Source: Hyphomicrobiales bacterium
Lineage (GTDB): Bacteria; Pseudomonadota; Alphaproteobacteria; Rhizobiales; Xanthobacteraceae
Assembly: GCA_026400425.1 (NCBI GenBank)
Contig: JAPLPC010000213.1
Span: forward strand, 1 to 13,831
Reading direction: 5' to 3'
Length of the DNA stretch: 13,831 nt
Of the stretch, positions 6,021 to 12,752 are shown piece by piece; position 1 is the stretch's first letter, and each line of letters starts with the position of its first letter. The position numbers and the translations under genes were made by a program. The notes below the pieces were generated by a model that was given only the letters and a program-made list of their open reading frames with translations, was not told the DNA's origin and searched no databases.

Positions 6021-6997
6021 GGTATCCAGCATCCGAGAAATCCGAAATAATCGCGCTGGTCGAGCAATCGCATCTGCCTGCCAGGCGCACGTTGGAAAAG
6101 CTCGGCATCCCGCGAGCCACCTTTTATAGATGGTACGATCGCTATCGCGAGGGTGGCATCGAGGCGCTGGCCGATCACCGCTCCAAGCCGGACCGGGTCT
6201 GGAATCGCATCCCGGACGATGTCCGCGGTCAGATCGTCGATCTGGCACTGGAACACCCCGAGCTGTCGCCGCGAGAGCTGGCGGTGCGCTTCACCGACGA
6301 GAGAAAATACTTTGTCTCCGAGGCTTCGGTCTATCGGCTGCTGAAGGCGCACGACCTGATCACCAGCCCCGCCTATGTGGTGATCAAGGCGGCTAATGAG
6401 TTCAAGGACAAGACCACGGCGATCAACCAGCTTTGGCAGACCGACTTCACCTACCTCAAGATCACTGGCTGGGGCTGGTACTATCTATCGACGGTGCTCG
6501 ACGACTTCTCTCGTTACATTGTGGCCTGGAGGCTTGGTCCCACCATGTGCGCCTCCGACGTCACGGCCACGCTCGATCAGGCGCTTGCCGCCTCAGGCCT
6601 GGACCACGTCAATATAAAGCAGCGGCCACGGCTTCTGAGCGACAACGGATCAAGTTACGTCGCGGAAGATCTGGCCACCTGGCTCAAGGGCAAGGATATG
6701 CAGCATGTGCGCGGTGCGCCGTATCATCCCCAGACCCAAGGCAAGATCGAGCGCTGGCATCAGACCTTGAAGAACCGCATCCTGCTCGAGAATTACCATT
6801 TACCGAGGGACCTCGAACGTCAGGTCAGCGGCTTCGTCGAACACTACAACCATCACCGCTATCATGAGAGCATCGACAACCTCACGCCTGCGGATGTTTA
6901 CTTCGGCCGAGCCGAAACCATCCTGACTGAGCGTGCGCGCATCAAACGTGAAACCATTGCAAACCGCCGCTTGCAGCATCGATTGCAAGCCGCTTAA
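6017..6997 (+). CDS. IS3-family OrfB (DDE transposase catalytic subunit)
   Basis: A 326-residue OrfB with an intact rve integrase core. After an N-terminal HTH region (residues 18-55, including PRATFYRWYDRYREGGIEAL) comes HTH_21-like sequence, and then the DDE triad: Asp143 in LWQTDFTYLKI, Asp209 in LLSDNGSSYV, and Glu245 in QGKIERWHQTLKNR, with 35 residues between the last two as expected. The C-terminal HYNHHRYHESIDNLTPADVY is also typical. The start overlaps the orfA stop (ATGA), which allows translational coupling as well as frameshifting. No internal damage is visible, so the element may still be active. Confidence 0.93.
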   Translation: MRYPASEKSEIIALVEQSHLPARRTLEKLGIPRATFYRWYDRYREGGIEALADHRSKPDRVWNRIPDDVRGQIVDLALEHPELSPRELAVRFTDERKYFVSEASVYRLLKAHDLITSPAYVVIKAANEFKDKTTAINQLWQTDFTYLKITGWGWYYLSTVLDDFSRYIVAWRLGPTMCASDVTATLDQALAASGLDHVNIKQRPRLLSDNGSSYVAEDLATWLKGKDMQHVRGAPYHPQTQGKIERWHQTLKNRILLENYHLPRDLERQVSGFVEHYNHHRYHESIDNLTPADVYFGRAETILTERARIKRETIANRRLQHRLQAA

Positions 6998-7009
6998 ACT
7001 TTAACCCTA

Positions 7010-7052
7010 GATGAGCCAGATCCTCCCTTCTCGAAATGCCTGAGCGGTCTCA
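7010..7052. repeat. Right terminal inverted repeat of the IS3-family element
   Basis: Read on the minus strand, 7052-7010 gives TGAGACCGCTCAGG...GGAGGATCTGGCTCATC, matching the left end at 5581. Confidence 0.8.
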
Positions 7053-7112
7053 AATTATCTGACGACGAACACTCACGATGAAGAACAAGCGATTTGCATA
7101 GGTGTGTCGGAT

Positions 7113-7919
7113 TGGTCTGCCCCCATAAGGTGGTCCGGTTTCAGTCTTAATGCATGATCGGCTTTTCGGCTATCGCCTGAACTGATGGTGGAGCCGATCC
7201 GCGCGGCGGTGCAGGCCAGACCATGGCCTCCGGCGCCGGTGGTTTGTAGCCGAGCGATGAGTGTGGCCGCTCGGTGTTGTAGTAGCGTCGCCAAGCCTCA
7301 ATAATGATCTTTGCCTCGGCAAGGCTGTAGAAGATTTCACCGTTGAGCAGTTCGTCGCGTAGCTTCGAGTTGAAGCTCTCGCAATAACCGTTCTCCCATG
7401 GACTGCCAGGTTCGATGAACGCGGTCTTCGCACCGACAGCGGCGATCCAGTCCCGCACGGCCTGAGCGATGAACTCCGGGCCGTTGTCGGAACGAACATG
7501 ACCAGGCACGCCGCGCAGGATGAACAGGTCTGACAGGGCGTCGATGACGTCGGTCGAGTTGAGCTTGCGATCGATGCGGATTGCCAGACATTCCCGGGTG
7601 AACTCGTCGATGATGTTGAGCATGCGGAACTTCCTGCCATTGTGGGTCCGGTCCTCGACGAAGTCGTAGGACCAGACATGGTTGGGATGCTCCGGCCGCA
7701 GCCGGACGCACGATCCGTCATTCAGCCAGAGCCGGCCTTTCTTCGGCTGCTTTTGGGGGACCTTCAGCCCCTCCCTCCGCCAGATCCGCTCGACACGCTT
7801 GGCATTCACCATCCAGCCTTCGGACCGCAGCATCGCCGTGATCCGGCGATAGCCATAGCGGCCGTAGCGTGAGGCAAGACGAATGATGTCAGCGGTCAGC
7901 GCCTCATCATTTGCTCTGC
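7113..7919 (-). mobile_element. Truncated IS3-family element, IS407-like (copy B)
   Basis: Copy B carries the orfB body and probably one terminus. The end near 7113 reads TGGTCTGCCCCCATAAGG, which resembles the TG...CCCCC ends of IS407-group elements. OrfA and the first codons of OrfB are missing; copy B starts abruptly near 7919, where it meets a piece of a second, related element. The outer end position is an inference. Confidence 0.75.
7147..7919 (-). pseudogene. IS3-family (IS407-like) OrfB, 5' truncated
   Basis: About 257 codons of a DDE transposase remain, beginning around GRANDEALTADIIRLASRYG and ending at TAA 7147. The catalytic residues remain: Asp in HVWSYDFVEDRTHNG, Asp in HVRSDNGPEFI, Glu in ENGYCESFNSKLRDELL. 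The C-terminus (YYNTERPHSSLGYKPPAPEA) is complete. The N-terminal HTH and the OrfA partner are gone, so it should not transpose. By chance its frame stays open into the upstream ATPase remnant. Confidence 0.88.
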
Positions 7920-8070
7920 CTCCACTCCCGCACGACCTTGGCGATGAACTCCGGGCCGTTGTCGGAACGAACATGGCCCGGCACACCGCGCAGGATGAAC
8001 AGGTCTGACAGAGCGTCGATGACGTCGGTGGAGTTGAGCTTGCGAGCGAGACGGATCGCGCCTTGGCGCC
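7920..8070 (-). mobile_element. Internal fragment of a second IS407-like OrfB (copy A)
   Basis: About 150 bases duplicate the part of copy B at about 7445-7590, with roughly 12 differences in 130 bases. In its own frame it encodes RLARKLNSTDVIDALSDLF, RGVPGHVRSDNGPEFIAKVV, REW. It abuts the ATPase remnant at 8070 and copy B at about 7920. The divergence shows that it comes from a related element and is not a simple duplication of copy B. Confidence 0.8.
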
Positions 8071-8888
8071 CTGAATGTATCCAGAGGAATAGGTTACAAA
8101 CTCTCGAAGGTTCTTGATGTGCGTCGCAAAGCTTTCAGCTGCACCCGATAGTTTCGGATGCTGCTTAGCGATGACAAGTAGCTCCTTTTGCGTCGTTTCC
8201 AGCTCGTGCAGCGCCGAGCCGAATTCGTGGGTCATGAATCCAGCGACCACGCCAAGCAAACTCATAACTTCAAGTTGCTGCTCGCGTTCGTAAGTCGCTT
8301 CCTGATGTTGAGTTGCGAGCGATTGCGTTTCCGCAAGCGCCGTAACGATTCGGGACTTTTGCGCAGTGGTTATAAGCGGGTTAGCCTCGATCTCCGCGAT
8401 TGCAGAGCGCGTCTCCCGACGAATGGACGCTAACATTTCCCGATGTTTGGCTTTTTCCTGCTCTTGCTGGGTGCGCCTATCGCTGTAGGCCATAGCCTCT
8501 ACGGCACCGCGCACCATCGAGCGCAGCTCGTTGAATGCCTCGTTCTCAACGAAGCCCTCTCTATCCGCCGACGCTACAAGGCCGGTGCGCCCCCGGCCCG
8601 ATGCTTGACTATTACGGGCATCGACCTGAACGAAGCCCACGAGCTGAGCCGACTGAGGTAACCGCAGCATCCAATTTTCAACGGTCGAGGACTTAACCTG
8701 AGCGGGCATCGGAAAGTATTTGAGAGCCAGAGGAGAACGCGGCTCCCTCCGCCGCCGTGCCACGTCGGCCTGAAGCTGTAACCAGTCGTCCGAAAGGGAC
8801 CCGTACGGCTGAACGCGAAAGCTTCGATCGAACACCGCCACGCCGCCATTTTCGAGAACCCAACGTTGCGCGACGCGGCCGTCGACCG
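8071..8888 (-). pseudogene. GHKL/histidine-kinase-like ATP-binding protein, both ends lost
   Basis: The minus strand encodes about 272 residues of a larger protein. From the 5' junction: VDGRVAQRWVLENGGVAVFD, then RSFRVQPYG..DWLQL, then LVGFVQVD and GLVASADREGFVENEAFNEL. This matches the second half of an HSP90-type (HATPase_c_3-like) ATPase region. A helical segment follows (about 30% charged), and then GFMTHEFGSALHELETTQKE, resembling a histidine-kinase H-box. The kinase ATPase domain that should come next is replaced at 8070 by insertion-sequence debris. The N-terminal ATP-binding part is also missing: at 8888 the sequence switches to a methyltransferase in another frame. Such ATPases often sit beside DNA methyltransferases in defence islands; that role is an inference. 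Confidence 0.65.
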
Positions 8889-9824
8889 TTAACCGAGACG
8901 CTCTTGCCCGACATTGTGAACCGGTTTGATGTCCAGCACGAGGTCTTGGAGGGGCATTCCAGGCAACTCGTCAACGTAACGCTTGCGCTGAGGCACGCCT
9001 CCCTGCTTCAGCGGCCAGTGGATCCTTCCGGCCGCATCGAGCCGATCAAGCTCGCCATGCGGCACCGCCCAGTGGCGGCCCTTGGCGCTAACGTTGATGC
9101 CCCGCCATGGCTTTCCACTCTCGCCGTTGCGCGTCCCGGCGCCTGTCAGGTCGGCTCGTCGCCACTTCCTGCCATCTGGGTCTTCATGCACGAAGAATGA
9201 ATTGATGTATTCCTGATCGTATGACTGATGAACATCCTCCCACGTGAATTCGTCGGAAGCACTATAAAAGAGGATGACATCGTGAATCGGCCCCCACCGC
9301 TTCGCCGAATTGTGGGCGCTCGTTCGCTTCCAAATAATCTCGCTTCGGAACTTGTCTGGCCCAAAGATTCCATCGAGCAAGATTTTCAGGTAGTGGCTGG
9401 CGGTCGGATCGCAATGCAAGTAGAGGGAGCCGGTCCGCTTGAGAACGCGGCGCAACTCTACGAGTCGCTGGGCCATCATCACCAAGTAGGCCATCATATC
9501 GCTCTCGCCGAGAGCGGACCTCAAAGCAGATACAAACGTTGCGGTTGGCCCGCCGACGTGAGTCATGATTTCGTGGTAGGCAGCCTCAGCTTCTCCCGTG
9601 TGCCATGACCAAAAGTCTAAGAAAGCGCCAACCTGCGCGGAGGTGACCTCTTCAACCGGGCTCTTGAATAGGACGTTATACCGAGCTTGGCTGTTGAACG
9701 GCGGATCCAAATAAACAAAGTCAACGCTTTCGTCCTTGATCTGCCGGCGAAGTATTTCGAGATTGTCCCCGAAGAATAATTTATTTGGCGAGGTAGCCGC
9801 AACACGTACCGAACTTTTAGCCAT
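8889..9824 (-). pseudogene. Adenine-type DNA methyltransferase, C-terminally truncated
   Basis: A site-specific DNA methyltransferase of the N6-adenine/N4-cytosine (Mod-like) type. I start it at ATG 9824 (MAKSSVRVA), which has GGAG upstream; an ATG at 9848 is also in frame. FFGDNLEIL and the catalytic YLDPPFNSQARYN (DPPF at residues 40-43) come first, followed by GSLYLHCDPTASHYLKILLD and IIWKRTSAHN. This is the beta-class order, in which the SAM-binding FxGxG motif comes last. The gene stops at residue 311 with NVGQERLG and TAA, exactly where family members continue with YPTQKP and later the DPFxGxGT motif. The SAM-binding C-terminus is therefore missing and the enzyme should be inactive. The sequence passes straight into the ATPase remnant. 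Confidence 0.85.
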
Positions 9825-10261
9825 AGACCCCACTCCACAATGGGGCAATGAATGCGGTTAACCTGCCAACAAGCGCTTTTACTTTGCCGTAAGGACGACT
9901 CTTTTTGACGCGTAAGGTTAATCAATCCTTTTACTTCGGCCAATGGACTATGGATCATGAATGGTTTCGGCAGCTTGTTGCATGTCTGATTGCACTATCC
10001 GGTTCGATGAACGCCGTACGCGGCTGCGAGCTTATCCGCAGATGCGCGATGATCGTATCAGCTACGAGCAGTGCCAGGAAAAGCCTGGTAGGTGCATGCC
10101 TAGAAATTGGATCGGCGATTGTTGTACGTCGAGACCCAAACTCCTTCGCGAAAACGAATGGAGGGATTAGCGGGCGGACCGCGCGGAAATGCCAGCAGAT
10201 GCATCCGAGAACAACTCTAGACAGCGGCTTGGCAATTCTTGCTTTTAGCAGTGGAAGACAG
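9825..10261. other. Intergenic stretch without a supported gene
   Basis: About 440 bases between the methyltransferase and the DUF736 terminator. The first 100 bases upstream of the methyltransferase are AT-rich (TTGATTAACC and TAAAAG motifs on the minus strand) and probably hold its promoter, though I cannot fix the boxes. A small hairpin CCAGG-aaaag-CCTGG lies at 10074-10088. Open frames here, on either strand, have no recognisable protein character. Confidence 0.5.
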
Positions 10262-10289
10262 GCCCCGTCCGGCGAGTGCCGGGCGGGGC
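10262..10289 (-). terminator. Strong hairpin after DUF736, probable terminator
   Basis: GCCCCGTCCGGC and GCCGGGCGGGGC pair over 12 positions with one mismatch and a 4-base loop. It lies 15 bases beyond the DUF736 stop. On the minus strand the hairpin is followed by CTGTCTTCC, a weak U tract, so termination may be inefficient or factor-assisted. Confidence 0.55.
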
Positions 10290-10303
10290 TTCTCGAAGCG
10301 GTC

Positions 10304-10624
10304 TCAGTCGGCGCTCTTGCGCGGCCGCGACCAGAGAAGCGTGTAGCCTTCGCCGCCTTCGTCATCGAACAGGTTGGCGTAGATCGGCGAGTTGAAGGAG
10401 GGATCGTCGAGCTTGAGTGAGAGATAGTCGCGACCCTCCTCAGAGCGCTTCGACCATGCTGCCCCGATCTCGGCCCGGCGCACATAGACGCGGTGGCTCG
10501 GAGCGTTGTCGTTGGAGCGATTGGGCTCGGCGACGATGCGGACGCCCTTGGCCTGCAGGCTCAGCGTGACGATCTCTCCCTGAAAATCGTTACCGACCTT
10601 CTTGAACGAACCGATGGTAGCCAT
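10304..10624 (-). CDS. DUF736 family protein
   Basis: A complete 106-residue DUF736 protein, starting MATIGSFKKVGNDFQGEIVT at ATG 10624 with AAGGAGA about 8 bases upstream. Typical features are QAKGVRIVAEPNRSNDNAPS, YVRRAEIGAAWSKRS and DYLSLKLDDPSFNSPIYANL, ending LLWSRPRKSAD. It is small, soluble and lacks a signal or membrane segment. The function of the family is not known. In Rhizobiales it is a regular member of plasmid and integrative-element backbones, near replication, partition and conjugation genes. An upstream extension to 10876 is open but runs into the insertion sequence and has no family resemblance. It was probably expressed from the leader that the second IS1111 element now interrupts. 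Confidence 0.92.
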   Translation of the reverse strand: MATIGSFKKVGNDFQGEIVTLSLQAKGVRIVAEPNRSNDNAPSHRVYVRRAEIGAAWSKRSEEGRDYLSLKLDDPSFNSPIYANLFDDEGGEGYTLLWSRPRKSAD

Positions 10625-10752
10625 ATCAAGTCTCCTTGCGTTGTTTCGGACCGCGACCACCGCGGCCTCGATGGCGATGACCAGGCCGAATGACGAGCGG
10701 CGACGCACCCGCAAGGGCCGAAGCACCGCGGAGGACGCCATGGCTTGCGACT
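10625..10752 (-). promoter_or_regulatory. Conserved leader upstream of DUF736 (copy 1), interrupted by an IS
   Basis: This non-coding leader shares an ordered set of blocks with the leader of the DUF2493 gene (13638-13760). On the plus strand these are CGCGACCACCGCGGCCT, GGCGAT, ACCCG, AGGGCCGAAGC and GCGGAGGA. The hairpin CCGCG-accac-CGCGG (10651-10665) corresponds to the longer hairpin in copy 2. IS1111 element 2 starts at about 10753, cutting it from its upstream sequence. Confidence 0.65.
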
Positions 10753-10759
10753 TTCTTGA

Positions 10760-10773
10760 ATATGTGGACGCCC
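10760..10773. repeat. Left subterminal inverted repeat of IS1111 element 2
   Basis: ATATGTGGACGCCC, the exact reverse complement of 12118-12131. A further perfect 7-bp hairpin, CTCGGCC/GGCCGAG, follows just inside (about 10779-10799). Confidence 0.87.
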
Positions 10774-10838
10774 TTCCCTCGGCCCAATTCAGGCCGAGCA
10801 TAGATATTGAAGACAGGCTCACTCGAAAGGGACCGCAT

Positions 10839-11873
10839 ATGTCGCTGACAATCGGACTGGATATCGCGAAACACATCTTTCAAGTTCACGCAGTCAACGA
10901 TTCTGGTGAGCCTGTCGTCCGTCGCAAATTGCGGCGGTCCGAAGTGCTGGCTTTCTTTGCGAAGCTCGAACCGGGCGTGATCGGAATTGAAGCCTGCGGT
11001 ACGGCGCATTATTGGGGGCGAGCACTCAGCGAGCTTGGCCATGAGGTCAAACTCATGGCACCCCACTACGTGAAGCCATACGTCAAGCGCAGCAAGACCG
11101 ACGCGGCGGACGCCGAAGCAATTTGCGAGGCGGTAGAACGACCAACTATGCGGTTTGTGCCGATCAAGACGACAGAACAGCAAGCCATCCAAATGGTTCA
11201 TCGCGCGCGATCGATGCTCGTGCGCCAGCGTACCATGTTGGTCAACGCCATCCGCTCGCATCTCGCCGAATTCGGCCTCGTGACAGGACTTGGTCTGGCC
11301 AAGACAGCAGCCCTGGTGGCAGAAGTGCTCAAGGCCGGCGAGGATGAATGTCCGATCCCAGAGGTCGCGCGAACGGTCGTCCGCTGTCTGACGCAACAGG
11401 TCGGCCTGCTCGACAAGCAGATCCGCCGGCTCGATGTCGAACTCCTCGCTTGGCATCGCAGCAACGCCGCAAGCAAGCTGTTGGCGAGCATTCCTGGCGT
11501 CGGCATCGTGACGGCGACCGCGATCGCTGCGACCGTGCCCGATCCGGCTTACTTCGAATCGGGGCGAGCCTTCGCCGCCTGGCTCGGACTTACGCCCAGA
11601 GCAAATTCCTCTGGCGGCAAGGATCGGCTCGGCCGGATCACCAAGATGGGCAGCCAATATATACGCACACTGCTGGTCGTCGGCGCCACCGCAGTCGTCA
11701 GGTCCGCCCGCATCAAGGATGGAAGTTGGCTCTCGGAGTGGGCGCGATCGCTGCTCGAGAAGAAGCCCGCACGTCTTGTGACCGTGGCTTTGGCCAACAA
11801 GATGGCGCGGGTGGCTTGGGCGGTCTTGACACGTGGTCAGCAGTTTAGGCCGAGTCTTGTCGCGGCTGGCTAA
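10839..11873 (+). CDS. IS110-family DEDD transposase (IS1111 group), apparently intact
   Basis: A 344-residue transposase starting at ATG 10839, after AAAGGGACC; longer open sequence upstream lies outside the element and is not coding. The acidic tetrad is complete: Asp8 (GLDIAKHIFQVHAV), Glu51 (GIEACGTAHYW), Asp88 and Asp91 (VKRSKTDAADAEAI). The C-terminal Transposase_20 domain has IPGVGIVTATAIAATVPD and ANSSGGKDRLGRITKMG, with the likely catalytic Ser before GGK. It is clearly homologous to the transposase at 3210-4235 but not a recent copy, since many residues differ. Such enzymes act with an element-encoded guide RNA. Nothing in the sequence suggests inactivation. Confidence 0.94.
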   Translation: MSLTIGLDIAKHIFQVHAVNDSGEPVVRRKLRRSEVLAFFAKLEPGVIGIEACGTAHYWGRALSELGHEVKLMAPHYVKPYVKRSKTDAADAEAICEAVERPTMRFVPIKTTEQQAIQMVHRARSMLVRQRTMLVNAIRSHLAEFGLVTGLGLAKTAALVAEVLKAGEDECPIPEVARTVVRCLTQQVGLLDKQIRRLDVELLAWHRSNAASKLLASIPGVGIVTATAIAATVPDPAYFESGRAFAAWLGLTPRANSSGGKDRLGRITKMGSQYIRTLLVVGATAVVRSARIKDGSWLSEWARSLLEKKPARLVTVALANKMARVAWAVLTRGQQFRPSLVAAG

Positions 11874-11939
11874 CCGGTAAGGGAAGCAATTAACGGCTTC
11901 GGGAGAGGTGCAAGGGAAGTGATGCAGTCGATCTGACCC

Positions 11940-12095
11940 ACGTATCAGGACAGACCGTTCGCGAGATTGCGCATCATGGCGCGCTTTCTTGAAAGGGACC
12001 TGATACGCGGACTCATTCAGGGCCCGCGGCCGTATGCGCCGTCTTTGAGAGGCCGGACATATGGTAGCACCTGATCGAAACTGCACTTATGCTTC
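11940..12095 (+). ncRNA. Candidate seekRNA (bridge-type guide RNA) of IS1111 element 2
   Basis: This right-side non-coding segment shares with element 1 the blocks ATCAGGA-A-ACC, TGCGCATCA-GCGCG, the core at 11995-12029 (GGGACCTGATACGCGGACT ... AGGGCCCGCGG), and AGGCCGGA ... GCACC. Between blocks two and three lies a variable window, CTTTCTTGAA at 11984-11993. It is identical to 10751-10760, which spans the left end of the element and its flank. ACATATG at 12057-12063 recurs at the right end (12126-12132). The arrangement fits a guide RNA with two recognition windows. Confidence 0.68.
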
Positions 12096-12117
12096 CTTTT
12101 TCTTCTTCCCCCGGAGG

Positions 12118-12131
12118 GGGCGTCCACATAT
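12118..12131. repeat. Right subterminal inverted repeat of IS1111 element 2
   Basis: GGGCGTCCACATAT, the exact reverse complement of 10760-10773. It is preceded by a C/G-rich stretch that continues the repeat imperfectly. Confidence 0.87.
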
Positions 12132-12134
12132 GTC

Positions 12135-12694
12135 TCGCGAGGAATGGGCTTTAGCCCAGGGGAAGAAAGTCGCAAGACTGGCGTTGCGTCTCAGACGGTC
12201 GAGGCGCAGCCGGTCTTCGGCCAGATCAAGCCATCAAAGAGGCGAGGTGTTCGCGTGCTGAACAACATTGAGAGGAGACGTGACTGGCATCGGTCGTACG
12301 ATACGAGAGGTGGCTTGTTTTCAGGGGGAAGAGAGAGAACATGCAGTAAAGTGGGCGGATCACTCGCTGAACATGAGCGCCTGCGAGCTGGCTCCGATCC
12401 AGCACAAAGCGCGCAGAAGCGATAGTCATGGTTACGAAGTGCTGCGAGGAAGGCCCAACTATCGGATCGACCTGATGTCACCGCGCGTAACGTTCGAAGC
12501 AATCGATACGGAGGCGAAGGTTGCAGGCTGCTCTGGTCGTGGCCGCGAGCGCAATCGAAGACGCGTTCAAGCCCGATCGGGTCTCGACAGGCGCCTTTCA
12601 ATGGAGACAGCACTTGGCAATCGCACAGAGGCTTCAATGCAGGCCGTACGGATACAGACGGAGGTCGCGTATGACGGCGATAGTCGGAAGGGTT
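12135..12694. other. Gene-poor stretch, possible transposase debris
   Basis: No intact gene is visible in about 560 bases between the second IS1111 element and the DUF2493 terminator. In one plus frame (about 12180-12290) the sequence reads SQTVEAQPVFGQIKPSKRRG. This weakly recalls the TVEPVFGQIK signature near the C-terminus of some DDE transposases (IS1182/IS5 type). The rest of that frame does not continue the resemblance. GGGCT-tt-AGCCC (12147-12158) is a small palindrome. Confidence 0.35.
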
Positions 12695-12752
12695 AAAAAA
12701 GCGCCTGATCTTTTGAAGCGTGCTCGCAGTAGCGAGCACGTCATGAGGCGCT
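12695..12752 (-). terminator. Rho-independent terminator of the DUF2493 gene
   Basis: On the minus strand AGCGCCT (12752-12746) pairs with AGGCGCT (12706-12700) and is followed directly by a run of T (12700-12695). Between them is a perfect 9-bp hairpin, CGTGCTCGC-agta-GCGAGCACG (12719-12740). It lies 17 bases beyond the original stop position (12769) of the DUF2493 gene; the frameshifted frame now ends within it. Confidence 0.8.

Larger units (their letters stand above)
5581..7052 (+). mobile_element. Complete IS3-family insertion sequence with orfA/orfB
   Basis: A 1472-base element bounded by imperfect terminal inverted repeats of about 40 bases. The left end starts TGAGACCAAATGAGG at 5581. 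The right end, read on the minus strand from 7052, starts TGAGACCGCTCAGG. Both continue with TTC..GAA.GGAGGAT..CTGG.TCATC. It encodes the usual OrfA and OrfB in overlapping frames. I see no direct repeat of 3-5 bases at the ends (CCTC on the left, AATT on the right), so the flanks may have been rearranged since insertion. Confidence 0.9.
10753..12134 (+). mobile_element. IS110-family, IS1111-group insertion sequence (element 2)
   Basis: The element is about 1.38 kb with a DEDD transposase. Perfect 14-bp inverted repeats ATATGTGGACGCCC (10760-10773) and GGGCGTCCACATAT (12118-12131) flank it; the repeats continue imperfectly inward (CCCTTCCCTCGG against CCCCCTCCGGGG). Outer ends are set by the 7/3-base rule of the group. 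The left non-coding part is short (65 bases) and the right one long (about 245 bases). It lies in the DUF736 leader, opposite to that gene. Confidence 0.87.

Noticed and set aside
9955..10485. Minus-strand open frame of 176 codons overlapping DUF736.
   Set aside because: It overlaps the well-supported DUF736 gene and a terminator hairpin, and its sequence has no protein-family character.
10602..10838. Longer N-terminus for the second IS1111 transposase.
   Set aside because: It crosses the left end of the element and the host leader; the ATG at 10839 aligns with the start of the homologous transposase at 3210.
10625..10876. Longer N-terminus for DUF736.
   Set aside because: The extra residues come from the leader and from inside the insertion sequence; the family starts with MATIG at 10624, which has its own ribosome binding site.
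10626..12086. A 486-codon open frame antisense to the second IS1111 transposase.
   Set aside because: It is a complementary-strand shadow of a GC-rich gene and has no recognisable domain.
12144..12290. VFGQIK-like sequence as a transposase gene.
   Set aside because: Only one short motif-like stretch matches; neighbouring residues do not, so it is mentioned as possible debris and not called as a gene.
12135..12694. Group II intron or retron RNA in the gene-poor stretch.
   Set aside because: No domain V-like hairpin and no reverse transcriptase motifs were found.
12268..12696. Plus-strand open frame of 142 codons before the DUF2493 terminator.
   Set aside because: Arg/Gly/Ser-rich with no domain or clear ribosome binding site; left as unassigned sequence.
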